64,000 bases of DNA from Streptomyces sp. CB02056 (GCF_001905545.1 NZ_LIPD01000003.1:139142-203141), one strand, 5' to 3'; counted from the stretch's first letter, positions 46,465 through 61,280 are shown. Notes: generated by a model from the letters alone, not told the origin. A program made the numbers and translations.

Positions 46465-46800
46465 TCAGATCTCGCCGCGGAGCTTCGCCAGCGCCTCGGC
46501 CAGGATCGCCTCGCCGTCGGCGTCGGTGCGCCGCTCGCGGACGTAGGCGAGGTGGGTCTTGTACGGCTCGTTGCGCGAGGGCGCCGGCGGGTTGTGCTGG
46601 TCCTGGCCGGCCGGGAAGCCGCAGCGCGGGCAGTCCCAGGTGTCCGGGATCGCCGCTTCGGCCGCGAAGCTGGGACGGGTCTCGTGCTTGTTCGCGCACC
46701 AGAAGGAGATCCGGTTGCGCGGGGCGGACTCGCCGCGCTCCGCCTCGCCCATCGGGCCGGCCCCGACCCTGCTGCCACGGATGGCATTGCCACTTGCCAC
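46465..46800 (-). CDS. rbpA: RbpA-family RNA polymerase-binding protein
   Basis: A 111-residue RbpA-family protein, which binds RNA polymerase and group 1/2 sigma factors. It has the basic N-terminal GNAIRGSRVGAGP linker, FWCANKHETRPSFAAEAAIP, a zinc-knuckle-like WDCPRCGFPAG with an upstream Cys, and the sigma-interacting helices YKTHLAYVRERRTDADGEAI. The PRNRISFWC and HNPPAPSRNEPYKTH segments differ from classical Streptomyces RbpA, so this is probably the paralogue type (RbpB-like) located next to secG. Confidence 0.82.
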   Translation of the reverse strand: MASGNAIRGSRVGAGPMGEAERGESAPRNRISFWCANKHETRPSFAAEAAIPDTWDCPRCGFPAGQDQHNPPAPSRNEPYKTHLAYVRERRTDADGEAILAEALAKLRGEI

Positions 46801-46957
46801 GGTCTGACTCCCTGCGTACTGGTGCGCCGACCCGCCGCGGTGCGCGTCGGTGGCGAAAGTCGTCCTAGTGTAAGCAGGAGTTAAGCCTCCGCCACCACCG
46901 CCTCCGCACCCGACCGTCCCAGGATAGGCGCTCGGGCGACGGGGCGTCAGGGTTACG

Positions 46958-47194
46958 TCAGACCGAGGACTTCATCAGCAGGCCGAGGACGATGATGGAG
47001 GCGAACCAGCCCAGGCCGACCACGATGGTGATGCGGTCCAGGTTGCGCTCGGCCACCGCCGAACCGCCGCCGGTGGACATCGAGCCACCGCCGAACATGT
47101 CGGACAGGCCGCCGCCCTTCCCCTTGTGCAGCAGCACCAGAAGGATCATCAGCAGACTGAAGATGATCAGGGCAATCGAGAACCCGAGAACCAC
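46958..47194 (-). CDS. secG: Preprotein translocase subunit SecG
   Basis: A 78-residue SecG with two membrane helices (MVLGFSIALIIFSLLMILLV and IVVGLGWFASIIVLGLLM) and the conserved HKGKGGGLSDMFGGG between them. It is 87 bp downstream of tpiA, the conserved bacterial pgk-tpi-secG order. Confidence 0.93.
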   Translation of the reverse strand: MVLGFSIALIIFSLLMILLVLLHKGKGGGLSDMFGGGSMSTGGGSAVAERNLDRITIVVGLGWFASIIVLGLLMKSSV

Positions 47195-47281
47195 GACGGG
47201 ACCAACTCTCTCGTATCTTCGGCGAAGGGGCCGGGCCGCGTACGGCGGTCCGGCCCCAAAGCCTACGTTGCTGCGGCGGCG

Positions 47282-48067
47282 TTAGCCTACTGCCTGCTCA
47301 CGGTAGCGCACGATCTTGACGAACTCGTCGGCGTCCAGCGAGGCACCGCCGACCAGGCCGCCGTCGATGTCGGGCTTGGCCATCAGGCCGGCCGCGCTCG
47401 ACGACTTCACCGAACCGCCGTACAGCACCCGGACCTTGCCGGCCAGCTCGGCGTCGTACAGCTCGGCGATCCGCCCGCGGATGGCGGCGCAGACCTCCTG
47501 CGCGTCCTCCGGGGTGGCCACCTCGCCGGTGCCGATCGCCCAGACCGGCTCGTAGGCGACCACGATCGACTCGGCCTGGTGGGCCGGGACGTCGGCCAGG
47601 CCGCCGTCCAGCTGGGCCAGGGTGTACTCGACGTGGGTGCCGGCCTTGCGGATCTCCAGCGGCTCGCCGACGCACAGGATCGGGGTGACCCCGGCGCGGT
47701 AGGCGGCCTTCACCTTGGCGTTGACGATCTCCTCGTTCTCGCCGTGGTACTGGCGGCGCTCGGAGTGGCCGATCACCGCGTAGGTGCACTGGAGCTTGGC
47801 CAGCATCGGGCCGGAGACCTCGCCGGTGTAGGCCCCGCCGTCGTGCTGCGAGATGTCCTGCGAGCCGTACTTGATCTTCAGCTTGTCGCCGAAGACCAGG
47901 GTCTGCACCGAGCGCAGGTCGGTGAACGGCACCAGGACGGCGACCTCGACGGCCGCGTAGTCCTTGTCGGCCAGCGCGAAGGCCAGCTTCTGGGTGTGCT
48001 GGATGGCCTCAAGGTGGTTGAGGTTCATCTTCCAGTTGCCCGCCATCAGCGGGAGACGGTCGGTCAT
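47282..48067 (-). CDS. tpiA: Triosephosphate isomerase
   Basis: A 261-residue TIM-barrel isomerase. It has [20 protein letters not shown] (Asn/Lys of the active site), [20 protein letters not shown] (catalytic His), and [20 protein letters not shown] (catalytic Glu) with the loop-7/8 motif [16 protein letters not shown]. It starts six bases after the pgk stop. Confidence 0.97.
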   Translation of the reverse strand: MTDRLPLMAGNWKMNLNHLEAIQHTQKLAFALADKDYAAVEVAVLVPFTDLRSVQTLVFGDKLKIKYGSQDISQHDGGAYTGEVSGPMLAKLQCTYAVIGHSERRQYHGENEEIVNAKVKAAYRAGVTPILCVGEPLEIRKAGTHVEYTLAQLDGGLADVPAHQAESIVVAYEPVWAIGTGEVATPEDAQEVCAAIRGRIAELYDAELAGKVRVLYGGSVKSSSAAGLMAKPDIDGGLVGGASLDADEFVKIVRYREQAVG

Positions 48068-48073
48068 GTGCTG

Positions 48074-49285
48074 TCAGTCCTCCAGAGCGGCGAGACCGGG
48101 GAGGGTCTTGCCCTCCAGGTACTCGAGGCTGGCGCCGCCGCCGGTCGAAATGTGCCCGAACTTCGTCTCGTCGAAGCCCAGGATGCGGACGGCCGCGGCG
48201 GAGTCGCCGCCACCGACCACGGTGAACGCGTCGCTGTCGAGCAGGGCCTGCGCGACGGCCTTGGTGCCGTTCGCGTAGTCCGGGTGCTCGAAGACGCCCA
48301 TCGGGCCGTTCCAGAACACGGTGCCCGCGTCGGCCAGCTTGGCCGCGTACAGCTCGCGGGTCCCGGGGCCGATGTCCAGGCCCTCCTGGTCGGCCGGGAT
48401 GGCGTCCGCGGCGACGGTCGAGGGGTTCGCCGGAGCCTTGGTCTTGAGGTCCGGGAACTCGGCGGAGACCAGGACGTCGACCGGCAGCACGAACTCGACG
48501 CCGCGCGCCTCGGCCCGGGCCAGGTACTCCAGGACGGTCGGGATCTGGTCGGCCTGGAGCAGCGAGATGCCGACCTCGTGGCCCTTGGCCTTGAGGAAGG
48601 TGTACGCCATGCCGCCGCCGATCAGGATCCGGTCGGCCTTCTCCAGCAGGTTGTCGATCACGCCGAGCTTGTCGGAGACCTTGGCGCCGCCGAGCACCAC
48701 CACGTACGGGCGGGCCACGTCCTCGGTGAGCTTCTTCAGCACGCCGACCTCGGTGGCGATCAGGTCGCCCGCGGCGTGCGGCAGCAGGGCCGGCAGGTCG
48801 AAGACCGAGGCGTGCTTGCGGTGCACGGCGCCGAAGCCGTCGCCCACGTACAGGTCGGCCAGCGCGGCCAGCTGCTCGGCGAAGGCCTTGCGCTCGGCGT
48901 CGTCCTTGCTGGTCTCGCCCGCGTTGAAGCGCAGGTTCTCCAGCAGCGCGACCTCGCCGTTCGCCAGCGCGGCGACGGTGGCCGCGGCGCTGTCACCGAC
49001 GGTGTCGGTGGCGAAGGCGACGCCCTTGCCGAGGATCTCGCCGAGGCGCTCGGCCGCCGGGGCGAGCGAGAACTGCGGGTCCGGCGCGCCCTTGGGACGG
49101 CCGAGGTGCGAGGCGACGACCACCTTCGCGCCGGCCGCGGCCAGCTTGGCGATGGTCGGCGCGACGGCGCGGATGCGGCCGTCGTCGGTGATCGTGCGGC
49201 CGTCCAGCGGCACGTTCAGGTCGGCGCGCACGAAGACGCGCTTGCCTTCGACACCGGCTTCGATGAGCTCTTCGATGGTCTTCAC
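48074..49285 (-). CDS. pgk: Phosphoglycerate kinase
   Basis: A 403-residue PGK. N-terminal RVFVRADLNVPLDGRTITDD, then KVVVASHLGRPKGAPDPQFS, substrate-binding LLENLRFNAGETSKDDAERK and the C-terminal nucleotide motif FTVVGGGDSAAAVRILGFDE with HISTGGGASLEYLEGKTLPG. GTG at 49285 (VKTIEELIEAG) follows AGGAGAAT; earlier in-frame codons lie in the gap-pgk intergenic region. Confidence 0.97.
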   Translation of the reverse strand: MKTIEELIEAGVEGKRVFVRADLNVPLDGRTITDDGRIRAVAPTIAKLAAAGAKVVVASHLGRPKGAPDPQFSLAPAAERLGEILGKGVAFATDTVGDSAAATVAALANGEVALLENLRFNAGETSKDDAERKAFAEQLAALADLYVGDGFGAVHRKHASVFDLPALLPHAAGDLIATEVGVLKKLTEDVARPYVVVLGGAKVSDKLGVIDNLLEKADRILIGGGMAYTFLKAKGHEVGISLLQADQIPTVLEYLARAEARGVEFVLPVDVLVSAEFPDLKTKAPANPSTVAADAIPADQEGLDIGPGTRELYAAKLADAGTVFWNGPMGVFEHPDYANGTKAVAQALLDSDAFTVVGGGDSAAAVRILGFDETKFGHISTGGGASLEYLEGKTLPGLAALED

Positions 49286-49372
49286 GGGGATTCGGATTCT
49301 CCTGGGGAGATGGTTGATGCGCAGTGAGGCGGCACGGCGCAGGGGCCGCCTGAGAAGTCCTTGAGCGCGGAA

Positions 49373-49411
49373 CGAGGGCCCGGTCGGCACCGTACGCCGA
49401 CCGGGCCCTCG
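49373..49411 (-). terminator. Terminator between gap and pgk
   Basis: A perfect 16-bp stem (49373-49388 with 49396-49411), 7-nt loop, 29 bp after the gap stop. It separates gap from pgk-tpiA-secG. Confidence 0.9.
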
Positions 49412-49439
49412 CCCCTACATCACGTCAGCTCCCGCGAGG

Positions 49440-50753
<1,314 letters not shown>

Positions 50754-51734
50754 TCAGTTCATCGCCATCTCGTCGGTGAGGCTCGCCTCGGTGCTGGGCA
50801 GGCCCAGCTCGGAGGCCCGCTTGTCGGCCATCGCCAGCAGGCGACGGATCCGGCCGGCCACCGCGTCCTTGGTCAGCGGCGGGTCGGCGAGCGCGCCCAG
50901 CTCCTCCAGCGAGGCCTGCTTGTGCTGCATCCGCAGCTGGCCGGCCGCGGCCAGGTGCTCGGGCACCTCGTCGCCGAGGATCTCCAGCGCGCGGGCCACC
51001 CGGGCGCCGGCCGCCACCGCGGCGCGGGCCGAGCGGCGCAGGTTGGCGTCGTCGAAGTTGGCCAGCCGGTTGGCGGTGGCGCGCACCTCGCGCCGCATCC
51101 GGCGCTCCTCCCAGGCGAGCACCGACTCGTGCGCGCCGAGCCGGGTCAGCAGGGCGCCGATCGCGTCGCCGTCGCGGATCACCACCCGGTCCACGCCGCG
51201 CACCTCGCGGGCCTTGGCCGGGATGCCGAGCCGGCGGGCGGCGCCGACCAGGGCGAGGGCGGCCTCGGAGCCGGGGCAGGTGATCTCCAGCGAGGAGGAG
51301 CGGCCCGGCTCGGTGAGCGAGCCGTGCGCCAGGAAGGCCCCGCGCCAGGCCGCCTCGGCGTCGCAGGTGGCCCCGGAGACGACCGCCGGGGGCAGGCCCC
51401 GGATCGGGCGTCCGCGGCCGTCCACGAGCCCGGTCTGGCGCGCGAGCAGCTCGCCGTCCTTGACGACCCGGACCACGAAGCGGCTGCCTCGGCGCAGCCC
51501 GCCGGGGGCCATCACCACCAGGTCGGAGGAGTGCCCGAAGATCTCCAGCAGGTCCTTGCGCAGCCGCCGTGCCGCCGCTCCGGTGTCGAGCTCCGCCTCG
51601 ATCACGATGCGGCCGCTCACGATGTGCAGCCCGCCCGCGAACCGCAGGATCGCCGACACCTCCGCCTTGCGACAGCAGGCCCGGGTGACCGGGAGCCGGC
51701 TGATCTCGTCCTTCACCGCTGGAGTCATCGCCAT
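50754..51734 (-). CDS. whiA: Sporulation regulator WhiA
   Basis: A 326-residue WhiA, which controls sporulation septation with WhiB in Streptomyces. The N-terminal part has the inactive LAGLIDADG homing-endonuclease fold ([40 protein letters not shown]) and the C-terminal part the DNA-binding HTH ([38 protein letters not shown]). ATG at 51734 overlaps the 3' end of yvcK by 10 bp; MTP at 51728 is an alternative. Confidence 0.96.
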   Translation of the reverse strand: MAMTPAVKDEISRLPVTRACCRKAEVSAILRFAGGLHIVSGRIVIEAELDTGAAARRLRKDLLEIFGHSSDLVVMAPGGLRRGSRFVVRVVKDGELLARQTGLVDGRGRPIRGLPPAVVSGATCDAEAAWRGAFLAHGSLTEPGRSSSLEITCPGSEAALALVGAARRLGIPAKAREVRGVDRVVIRDGDAIGALLTRLGAHESVLAWEERRMRREVRATANRLANFDDANLRRSARAAVAAGARVARALEILGDEVPEHLAAAGQLRMQHKQASLEELGALADPPLTKDAVAGRIRRLLAMADKRASELGLPSTEASLTDEMAMN

Positions 51735-52828
51735 GGCCCGATCCTTCCATGTGTCCGGAAAATCCGGTCGTACGCTGCCGCCAACAGCTCGGGGTCGTGT
51801 CGCGGCGTCCCGTCGGTGCGGGCCACCGAGCCGAGCACCAGAGCCGCGCCCATCCGTTCGGCGGCCTTCGCCAGGCCGTCCAGGTCGGCCTGGCCGAAGG
51901 CCCCGCCGGTGACGGCGCGCTCGTCCACCAGGATCGCATCCACCGCGAGGTTCGGAGCGTGGTCGGCGATGACCTCCAGGTGGCGCTGCGGGGTGAAGCC
52001 CTCGGTCTCCCCGGGCTGGGGGGCCAGGTTCAGGGTGAGCAGGCGGCGGGCGCGGGTCTCGGTGAGCGCCGCGGCCAGCTCGGGCACCAGCAGGTGCGGC
52101 AGCACGCTGGTGAACCAGGAGCCGGGGCCGAGCACCACCCAGTCCGCCTCCCGGACGGCGGTGACCGCCTCCGGGACGGCGGGCGGCTCGTCCGGCAGCA
52201 GCCGGATCGACTGCACGGTGCCCGGGGTGACCGCGACGTCGGCCTGGCCGCGGACGGCCGTGACCTCGCCGGGGCGCGCCGGGTCGTGGCCGCGGACGGT
52301 CGCCTCGATGTCCAGCGGCACCGCCGACATCGGCAGCACCCGGCCCTGCACGTTGAGCAGCCGGCCGACCCAGTCCAGCGCGGCGACCGGGTCGCCCAGC
52401 TTCTCCCAGAGCGCGACGATCAGCAGGTTGCCGACGGCGTGGCCGCCGAGCTCGCCGTTGCCGGTGAAGCGCTGCTGGATCACCTCGGACCAGGTGCGGC
52501 CCCAGTCGTCGTCCCCGCACAGCGCGGCCAGCGCCTTGCGCAGGTCGCCCGGGGGCAGCACGCCCAGCTCCTCGCGCAGCCGGCCGCTGGAGCCGCCGTC
52601 GTCGGCGACGGTGACCACGGCGGTGAGGTCGCTGGTGAGCCGGCGCAGCGCGGACAGCGAGGCCGACAGGCCCTGCCCGCCGCCGAGCGCGGTGATCCTC
52701 GGGGCCGGGTTGGCGCGGGCGGGACTGCTGCGCGGACGGCCCGGCGCCGTGGGCCGGGCCGGGCTGCCCGCCCGGTCACCGGTCCTGCTCTGCGGCTGCC
52801 GCCCGGGCACGTATCCCGCCACACTCAC
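51725..52828 (-). CDS. yvcK: YvcK/CofD-like gluconeogenesis factor
   Basis: A 367-residue YvcK-family protein with a CofD-like Rossmann fold that binds UDP-sugars and helps cell-envelope and gluconeogenic growth. It has [57 protein letters not shown] and [20 protein letters not shown]. The first ~43 residues are Arg/Pro/Ala-rich and probably disordered, so the true start could be nearer RITALGG. Part of the conserved rapZ-yvcK-whiA trio. Confidence 0.94.
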   Translation of the reverse strand: MSVAGYVPGRQPQSRTGDRAGSPARPTAPGRPRSSPARANPAPRITALGGGQGLSASLSALRRLTSDLTAVVTVADDGGSSGRLREELGVLPPGDLRKALAALCGDDDWGRTWSEVIQQRFTGNGELGGHAVGNLLIVALWEKLGDPVAALDWVGRLLNVQGRVLPMSAVPLDIEATVRGHDPARPGEVTAVRGQADVAVTPGTVQSIRLLPDEPPAVPEAVTAVREADWVVLGPGSWFTSVLPHLLVPELAAALTETRARRLLTLNLAPQPGETEGFTPQRHLEVIADHAPNLAVDAILVDERAVTGGAFGQADLDGLAKAAERMGAALVLGSVARTDGTPRHDPELLAAAYDRIFRTHGRIGPWR

Positions 52829-52885
52829 CTCGCGTTCCTCGGCCCGCCGACCACTCCGCCGGCGGGCCCGGCAGGGCGGCGGCGG

Positions 52886-53770
52886 TTACTCCCGTCCCAT
52901 GTCACGGTGGACGAGCACCGTCTCGACTCCGTCGGCGATGAGACGCTTGGTCAGACGCTCGGACATGGCGACGCTTCGGTGCTTGCCACCGGTGCAGCCT
53001 ACGGCAAGCGTCATGTAGCGCTTCCCCTCGCGGCGGTATCCCTCGGTGATGATGCGCAGCAGCTGGGCGTAGCCGTCCAGGAACTCGTTGGCTCCGGGCT
53101 GCTGGAAGACGTAGCCGGCGACGTCCGCGTCGGTGCCGGTACGGGCCCGCAGTTCGGGCACCCAGTGCGGGTTGGGCAGGAAGCGGCAGTCCACCACGAG
53201 GTCGGCGTCGACCGGCAGGCCGTACTTGAAGCCGAAGGACATCACGGTGGCGCGCAGCTCGGGCTCGTCGTGGTCGGCGAACTGGGCGTCCAGCTTGGCG
53301 CGCAGCTGGTGCACGTTGAGGTTGGAGGTGTCGATCACCAGGTCGGCCTCGCCGCGCAGGTCGCGCAGCAGGTCGCGCTCCAGGGCGATGCCGTCCACGA
53401 TCCGGCCGTCGGCCTGCAGCGGGTGCGGGCGGCGGACGCTCTCGAAGCGGCGCACCAGCGCCTCGTCGGAGGAGTCCAGGAAGACGACCCGCAGCCGGAC
53501 GCCGCGCTTCTCCAGCTCGTCCAGCGAGGTGAGCAGGTCGTCGAAGAACTGCCGGCCGCGGACGTCCACGACCACGCCGATCCGGGCGACGTTGCCCTGG
53601 GAACGGGCGCCCAGGTCGACCATGGTCGGGATCAGGGCCGGCGGCAGGTTGTCCACCACGAACCAGCCGAGGTCCTCCAGGCACTTGGCGGCGGTGGAGC
53701 GGCCGGCTCCGGACATACCGGAGATGATCACCAGCTCCGGCGCGTTCTCGGCCACGTCTGACACGGTCAC
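52886..53770 (-). CDS. rapZ: RNase adapter RapZ
   Basis: A 294-residue RapZ/YvcJ P-loop protein. Walker A is IISGMSGAGRSTAAKCLEDL, Walker B is RIGVVVDVRGRQFF, and the C-terminal RapZ domain has VMSFGFKYGLPVDADLVVDC, RFLPNPHWVPELR and LAVGCTGGKHRSVAMSERL. In enterobacteria it guides RNase E to glmZ; in actinobacteria its role is unknown. GTG at 53770 or 53764 is the start; no clear ribosome binding site. Confidence 0.94.
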   Translation of the reverse strand: MTVSDVAENAPELVIISGMSGAGRSTAAKCLEDLGWFVVDNLPPALIPTMVDLGARSQGNVARIGVVVDVRGRQFFDDLLTSLDELEKRGVRLRVVFLDSSDEALVRRFESVRRPHPLQADGRIVDGIALERDLLRDLRGEADLVIDTSNLNVHQLRAKLDAQFADHDEPELRATVMSFGFKYGLPVDADLVVDCRFLPNPHWVPELRARTGTDADVAGYVFQQPGANEFLDGYAQLLRIITEGYRREGKRYMTLAVGCTGGKHRSVAMSERLTKRLIADGVETVLVHRDMGRE

Positions 53771-53888
53771 TTCGGTTCCCCGCTCTCGGTCTTTCTGCTG
53801 GGGAGTACGCGTACGGCTCGGCCGCCCTTCCCCGGCCCGGGCAGGCGGGCGGGGCCGGGGCACACCGGCTGACGGGCGGCGTCGGCCG

Positions 53889-55928
53889 TCATGGCGTCTC
53901 CTGGGATGGTGCGGTCTGGGGTGCTGCGGCCACCGGCCCGGCGGCCTGCTCGGCCCCGTCCTCGATGATCTCGCCGGTCGCGGTGTTGACCGCGGGTGCG
54001 GCGGGTGTACGGGACGACAACGCCTCCGCAACAGTCTGCGCGGTGCGGCGTCCGATGCCGGGTACCTCGCAGAGCTCGTCCACGGTGGCGGCCCGGAGCT
54101 TCTTCAGCGAACCGAAGTGCTTGAGCAGCGCCCGGCGGCGAGTCTCGCCGAGGCCCGGGACGGAGTCCAGTTCCCCGGCGGTGAGTCGCTTGGAACGCTT
54201 GTTGCGCTGATAGCTGATCGCGAAGCGGTGCGCCTCGTCGCGGACCCGCTGGAGCAGGTAGAGGCCCTCGCTGGAGCGGGGCAGCACCACCGGGTCGTCC
54301 TCGCCGGGCAGCCAGACCTCCTCCAGGCGCTTGGCCAGGCCGCACAGCGCGACGTCGTCGATGCCGAGTTCGTCCAGGGCGCGCCTGGCGGCGGCGACCT
54401 GCGGCTGGCCGCCGTCGACGACCAGCAGCTGGGGCGGGTAGGCGAAGCGCTTGGGGCGGCCCTCCTCGTCCCGGGTGCCGGCGGCGGCGGTGTCGGGGTC
54501 GTCCTCCTCGGGGACGGCCCACTCGCCGGTCTGCTCGCGCTCCTGGAGGTAGCGGCGGAAGCGGCGGCTGATCACCTCGTGCATCGAGCGGACGTCGTCC
54601 TGGCCCTCGAAGCCCCTGATCTGGAAGCGCCGGTACTCGCTCTTGCGGGCCAGGCCGTCCTCGAAGACGACCATGGAGGCGACCACGTCCTCGCCCTGGA
54701 GGTGGGAGATGTCGTAGCACTCGATGCGCAGCGGGACGGAGTCCAGCTCCAGCGCGTCGGCGATCTCCTGGAGGGCGCGGCTGCGGGTGGTGAGGTCGGA
54801 GGCGCGCTTGGTCTTGTGCAGCGCCAGCGCCTGCTGGGCGTTGCGCTGCACGGTGGCCATCAGGTCCTTCTTGTCCCCGCGCTGGGGCACGCGCAGGTCG
54901 ACCTGGCTGCCGCGCAGGCCGCCGAGCCACTCGCGGACCGGCTCCGCCGGCTCCGGCAGGGCGGGGACGAGCACCTCGCGCGGGACGGACTCGCCGCCGC
55001 CGTAGAGCTGCTGGAGGGCGTGCTCGACCAGGCCGGCGGTGTCGACGTCCTCGACCTTGTCGGTGACCCAGCCGCGCTGGCCGCGCACCCGGCCGCCGCG
55101 GACGTGGAAGATCTGCACGGCGGCCTCGAGTTCGTCCTCGGCCAGGGCCAGCAGGTCGGCGTCGGTGGCGTCGGCGAGCACGATGGCGTTCTTCTCCATC
55201 GCGCGCTTGAGGGCGCCGATGTCGTCCCGCAGCCGGGCCGCCTTCTCGTACTCCAGCTCGGCGGCGGCCTCCTGCATCTCGTCTTCCAGCCGGCGCAGGT
55301 AGTTGCCGGTGCGCCCGGCCATGAAGTCGCAGAAGTCCTCGGCCAGCGCGCGGTGTTCGTCCGCCGAGACCTTGCCGACGCAGGGCGCGGCGCACTTGCC
55401 GATGTAGCCGAGCAGGCAGGGCCGGCCGACCTGGCGGGCGCGCTTGAAGACGCCGTTGGAGCAGGTGCGGACGGGGAAGACGCGCAGCAGCAGGTCGACC
55501 GTCTCGCGGATCGCCCAGGCGTGCCCGTACGGGCCGAAGTAGCGCACGCCCTTCTTGTGCGCCCCGCGCATCACCTGGACCCGCGGGTACTCCTCGTTCA
55601 GGGTGACGGCGAGTTCCGGATAGCTCTTGTCGTCGCGGTACTTGACGTTGAACCGCGGGTCGTACTCCTTGATCCAGGAGTACTCCAACTGGAGCGCCTC
55701 GACCTCGGTGGCGACCACCGTCCACTCCACCGAGGCGGCGGTGGTGACCATGGTCGCGGTGCGCGGGTGCAGGCCGGCCAGGTCCTGGAAGTAGGACGAC
55801 AGGCGCGGCCGCAGGCTCTTGGCCTTGCCGACGTAGATGACCCGGCCGTGGGCGTCGCGGAACTTGTAGACGCCGGGGGAGGTCGGGATCGCACCGGGCG
55901 CCGGGCGGTAGGTGCTCGGGTCAGCCAT
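53889..55928 (-). CDS. uvrC: Excinuclease ABC subunit UvrC
   Basis: A 679-residue UvrC. Domains in order are the GIY-YIG nuclease ([20 protein letters not shown], ~residues 19-95), a Cys cluster ([23 protein letters not shown]), the UVR motif ([20 protein letters not shown]), the RNase H-like C-terminal nuclease ([38 protein letters not shown]) and tandem HhH ([37 protein letters not shown]). The last ~50 residues are a disordered Ala/Pro tail. It cuts both sides of DNA lesions with UvrB. Confidence 0.97.
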   Translation of the reverse strand: MADPSTYRPAPGAIPTSPGVYKFRDAHGRVIYVGKAKSLRPRLSSYFQDLAGLHPRTATMVTTAASVEWTVVATEVEALQLEYSWIKEYDPRFNVKYRDDKSYPELAVTLNEEYPRVQVMRGAHKKGVRYFGPYGHAWAIRETVDLLLRVFPVRTCSNGVFKRARQVGRPCLLGYIGKCAAPCVGKVSADEHRALAEDFCDFMAGRTGNYLRRLEDEMQEAAAELEYEKAARLRDDIGALKRAMEKNAIVLADATDADLLALAEDELEAAVQIFHVRGGRVRGQRGWVTDKVEDVDTAGLVEHALQQLYGGGESVPREVLVPALPEPAEPVREWLGGLRGSQVDLRVPQRGDKKDLMATVQRNAQQALALHKTKRASDLTTRSRALQEIADALELDSVPLRIECYDISHLQGEDVVASMVVFEDGLARKSEYRRFQIRGFEGQDDVRSMHEVISRRFRRYLQEREQTGEWAVPEEDDPDTAAAGTRDEEGRPKRFAYPPQLLVVDGGQPQVAAARRALDELGIDDVALCGLAKRLEEVWLPGEDDPVVLPRSSEGLYLLQRVRDEAHRFAISYQRNKRSKRLTAGELDSVPGLGETRRRALLKHFGSLKKLRAATVDELCEVPGIGRRTAQTVAEALSSRTPAAPAVNTATGEIIEDGAEQAAGPVAAAPQTAPSQETP

Positions 55929-56012
55929 GGGTCCACCGTACCGAGTGGGGCCGGGGCCGCGGGGCGGAGATCGTCAGGGGGGACCGTGGCGGTCGGGAGG
56001 CGCTCAACTCGG

Positions 56013-56447
56013 TCAGCTCGGGGTCACCTTGAGGTTGCCGGCCTCGACCGTGACGGTGTAGGCGGGCAGCGGGGAGGAGGCCGGCCCGTCCTGCACGGCG
56101 CCGTCGGTGATGGCGAACCGGCTCCCGTGGCAGGGGCACTGGATCTGGTTGTTCTTGACCTGGTCCACGAGGCAGCCGGCGTGGGTGCACCGGGCGTTGA
56201 ACGCCTTGTACTGGCCGGCGGTGGGCTGGGTCACCACGATCTTCTGCTCGCGGAAGACCTTGCCGCCGCCCTCCGGCACGGCCGAGGCCGGGCCGAGGTC
56301 GACCGGGCCCTTGGGGGCGCTGCCACTGGAGGACGAGGAGCTGCACCCGGTGACCGCCACGGTGCCGCCGGCCGCCAGGACGGCCGCGGCCCCGCAGAGC
56401 ACGGTGCGGCGGGAGGCGGTGGGGCTGGTCTCGGGGGCCTCGGACAT
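56013..56447 (-). CDS. Tat-type Rieske (2Fe-2S) lipoprotein
   Basis: A 144-residue exported Rieske protein. The signal has twin Arg and a lipobox (ASRRTVLCGAAAVLAAGG, then VAVTGC), with Cys35 as the probable lipid site. A Ser/Gly linker follows, then the Rieske ligands in ARCTHAGCLVDQVKNN and IQCPCHGSRFAITDGAV. ATG at 56447 follows TAGGAG. It is 84 bp downstream from uvrA's terminator side and upstream of uvrC; no functional link to repair is evident. Electron partner unknown. Confidence 0.9.
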   Translation of the reverse strand: MSEAPETSPTASRRTVLCGAAAVLAAGGTVAVTGCSSSSSSGSAPKGPVDLGPASAVPEGGGKVFREQKIVVTQPTAGQYKAFNARCTHAGCLVDQVKNNQIQCPCHGSRFAITDGAVQDGPASSPLPAYTVTVEAGNLKVTPS

Positions 56448-56499
56448 CGGTGCGCTCCTACGGGTACGGCTGTTGCGGGGACCACGGAAGTCTATGTCG

Positions 56500-56547
56500 C
56501 GCCCACCCCGCCGCTCCCGGGAGTCCCCGGGTGCGGCGGGGTGGGCG
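56500..56547 (-). terminator. Terminator after uvrA
   Basis: A perfect 13-bp outer stem (56500-56512 with 56535-56547) with a smaller inner CCCGGG-type stem, 8 bp after the uvrA stop. Confidence 0.85.
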
Positions 56548-56554
56548 GACGGGG

Positions 56555-59467
<2,913 letters not shown>

Positions 59468-59746
59468 TGCTTCTGGCGCCTTTCTCCGGGGCGAGAGGGC
59501 TTGCGTTGGGATGTGCTGCTTCTTCCAGGATGCGGCAGCCAGCCTATAGCTCAGACGTTCGAATATCGACCTTGTCCAGCCGGGACCACCCGAACGAGTG
59601 AGGCCACCCCCCGGGCCGTCCGTACCCGCACGGTGCGCGTACCCGAAAACCCCCTGCTCAGGGCCCGGATTCGGCGATAGCGTCACCTGGTCAACGAGCG
59701 AAGCCCGCTCCGGGCAACGCCCCGTTCCGCACGGAAGGCAGATTCG
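59468..59746. promoter_or_regulatory. Divergent intergenic region uvrA / isomerase-family gene
   Basis: A 279-bp non-coding gap. On the minus strand CTATAGGCT at about 59541-59549 is a plausible uvrA -10. I looked for an SOS box; only a half-site (TTCGAAC at ~59559-59565) was seen, not a full GAAC-N4-GTTC palindrome. Confidence 0.4.
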
Positions 59747-60475
59747 ATGACCGACCCGAGGTCCGCCGCCGACTCCTGGCTCGGCCAGGTCGAGGAGAGC
59801 ACCGGGCGCCTGCTGCGCACCGTCGCCGGGCTGAAGCCCGACGCCGTCGCCGAGCCCTCCGCCCTCCCCGGCTGGACGAAGGGCCACGTACTGGCCCACC
59901 TCGCCCGCAACGCCGACTCCCTGGTCAACCTGCTGACCGGCGCCCGCACCGGCACCGACGTCCCGCAGTACGCCAGCCACGAGGCCCGCGACCAGGACAT
60001 CGAGCGCGACGCGCCCCGCCCGCTCGACGCCCACCTCGCCGACCTGCGCGCGTCCCACGAGCGCTTCCTGGCCGCCGCCGCGCAGCTGACCGACGACGCC
60101 TGGGCGGCGTCCGTCAAGCACCGCTTCGGCTACGTCTTCCCGGCCCACCAGATCCCGCACAAGCGCCTGCTGGAGCTGGAGTACCACCACGTCGACCTGG
60201 CCGCCGGCCACACCCCGGCGGACTGGCCGGAGGACTTCGCCGCCGCCCAGTTCCGCAAGCTCGCCGCCGGCCTGGCCGGGGAGGCCGGCCTGCCCGCCGT
60301 CGAGCTGGTCGCCGACGACACCGACGACCGCGCCGTCATCGGCACCGGCGAGCCCGCCCTCACCGTCCGGGGCCCCGTCCGCGCCCTCACCGCCTGGCTC
60401 TCCGGCCGCTCCGCCGGCGACGCCCTGCACCGCACCCCCGACACCGCCCTGCCCCCGCTTCCCCCCATGGGCTGA
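59747..60475 (+). CDS. Maleylpyruvate isomerase family mycothiol-dependent enzyme
   Basis: A 242-residue DinB-fold protein of the mycothiol-dependent maleylpyruvate isomerase family. The metal-binding residues are in [20 protein letters not shown] (His ~52), and [11 protein letters not shown] (~residues 144-154). The MDMPI C-terminal domain follows ([20 protein letters not shown]). Substrate is unknown; family members act in aromatic degradation or mycothiol transfer. ATG at 59747 follows GGAAGG. The next gene starts 48 bp later. Confidence 0.88.
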   Translation: MTDPRSAADSWLGQVEESTGRLLRTVAGLKPDAVAEPSALPGWTKGHVLAHLARNADSLVNLLTGARTGTDVPQYASHEARDQDIERDAPRPLDAHLADLRASHERFLAAAAQLTDDAWAASVKHRFGYVFPAHQIPHKRLLELEYHHVDLAAGHTPADWPEDFAAAQFRKLAAGLAGEAGLPAVELVADDTDDRAVIGTGEPALTVRGPVRALTAWLSGRSAGDALHRTPDTALPPLPPMG

Positions 60476-60523
60476 CGGCGCGAGGATGATGCCAGGGAGA
60501 TCCACACGACGAGGAGCAGACGG

Positions 60524-61177
60524 ATGACGTACCACGGAGCGGTCAAGGTCGGCGGACCGCCGGACGTGCGGGAACTGGCCCACCTGATCATCACCAAGGT
60601 GGCCGTCGGCCCGTACGACAACAACGCCTACCTGCTGCGCTGCCGGGCCACCGACGAACAGCTCCTGATCGACGCGGCCGCCGACGCGCCGGTGCTGCTG
60701 GAGACCGTCGGGGACGACCTCGAAACGGTGGTCACCACCCACCGCCACCACGACCACTGGGGCGCGCTGGCCGAGGTGGTCGCCACCACCGGTGCCCGGA
60801 CGGCCGCCGGCGAGCACGACGCCGAGGGCATCGACGTCCCCACCGAGCTGCTGCTCGCGGACGGCGACACGCTCCGGGTCGGCGAGGTGGAGCTCACCGT
60901 CCGGCACCTGGTCGGCCACACCCCGGGCGCCATCGTGCTCGTCTACGACGACCCGCAGGGCCACCAGCACGTCTTCACCGGCGACTGCCTCTTCCCGGGC
61001 GGCGTCGGCAACACCTGGGGCGACCCGGAGGCCTTCCGGACCCTCTACCGGGACGTCACCGAGAAGATCTTCGACGCCCTCCCCGACGAGGCCTGGGTCT
61101 ACCCCGGCCACGGCTCCGACACCACCGTCGGCGCCGAGCGCCCGCACCTCGACGAGTGGCGCGAGCGCGGCTGGTAG
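60524..61177 (+). CDS. MBL-fold metallo-hydrolase
   Basis: A 217-residue metallo-beta-lactamase-fold protein of the glyoxalase II-like group. Metal ligands are in [20 protein letters not shown] (HxHxDH-type), then [20 protein letters not shown] (His), [20 protein letters not shown] (Asp) and [13 protein letters not shown] (His). A thioester or similar small substrate is likely. It probably forms a pair with the preceding mycothiol-dependent protein. Confidence 0.9.
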   Translation: MTYHGAVKVGGPPDVRELAHLIITKVAVGPYDNNAYLLRCRATDEQLLIDAAADAPVLLETVGDDLETVVTTHRHHDHWGALAEVVATTGARTAAGEHDAEGIDVPTELLLADGDTLRVGEVELTVRHLVGHTPGAIVLVYDDPQGHQHVFTGDCLFPGGVGNTWGDPEAFRTLYRDVTEKIFDALPDEAWVYPGHGSDTTVGAERPHLDEWRERGW

Positions 61178-61196
61178 CCCCTCCCCCGCCGCACGG

Positions 61197-61236
61197 CCGA
61201 GGCCCCCGTGACCGTCTCCGGTCGCGGGGGCCTCGG
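61197..61236. terminator. Bidirectional terminator
   Basis: An 18-bp stem (61197-61214 with 61219-61236, one wobble) with a 4-nt loop, between the convergent MBL and terC genes. Confidence 0.85.
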
Positions 61237-61280
61237 CGGTGCCCGGCGCCGTGCGGCGCACGAACGTCAGGCGTCAGGCG

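Noticed and set aside
56013..56447. Rieske lipoprotein as part of the uvr repair machinery
   Set aside because: Its Tat lipoprotein signal places it outside the cell; co-location is the only link.
59541..59575. LexA/SOS box in the uvrA promoter
   Set aside because: Only one half-site (TTCGAAC) is present; the partner half does not match GTTC.
59468..61261. UvrA frame extending 598 residues upstream
   Set aside because: It is the shadow of the isomerase-family and MBL genes; UvrA homology starts at VADRLIVRG (GTG 59467).
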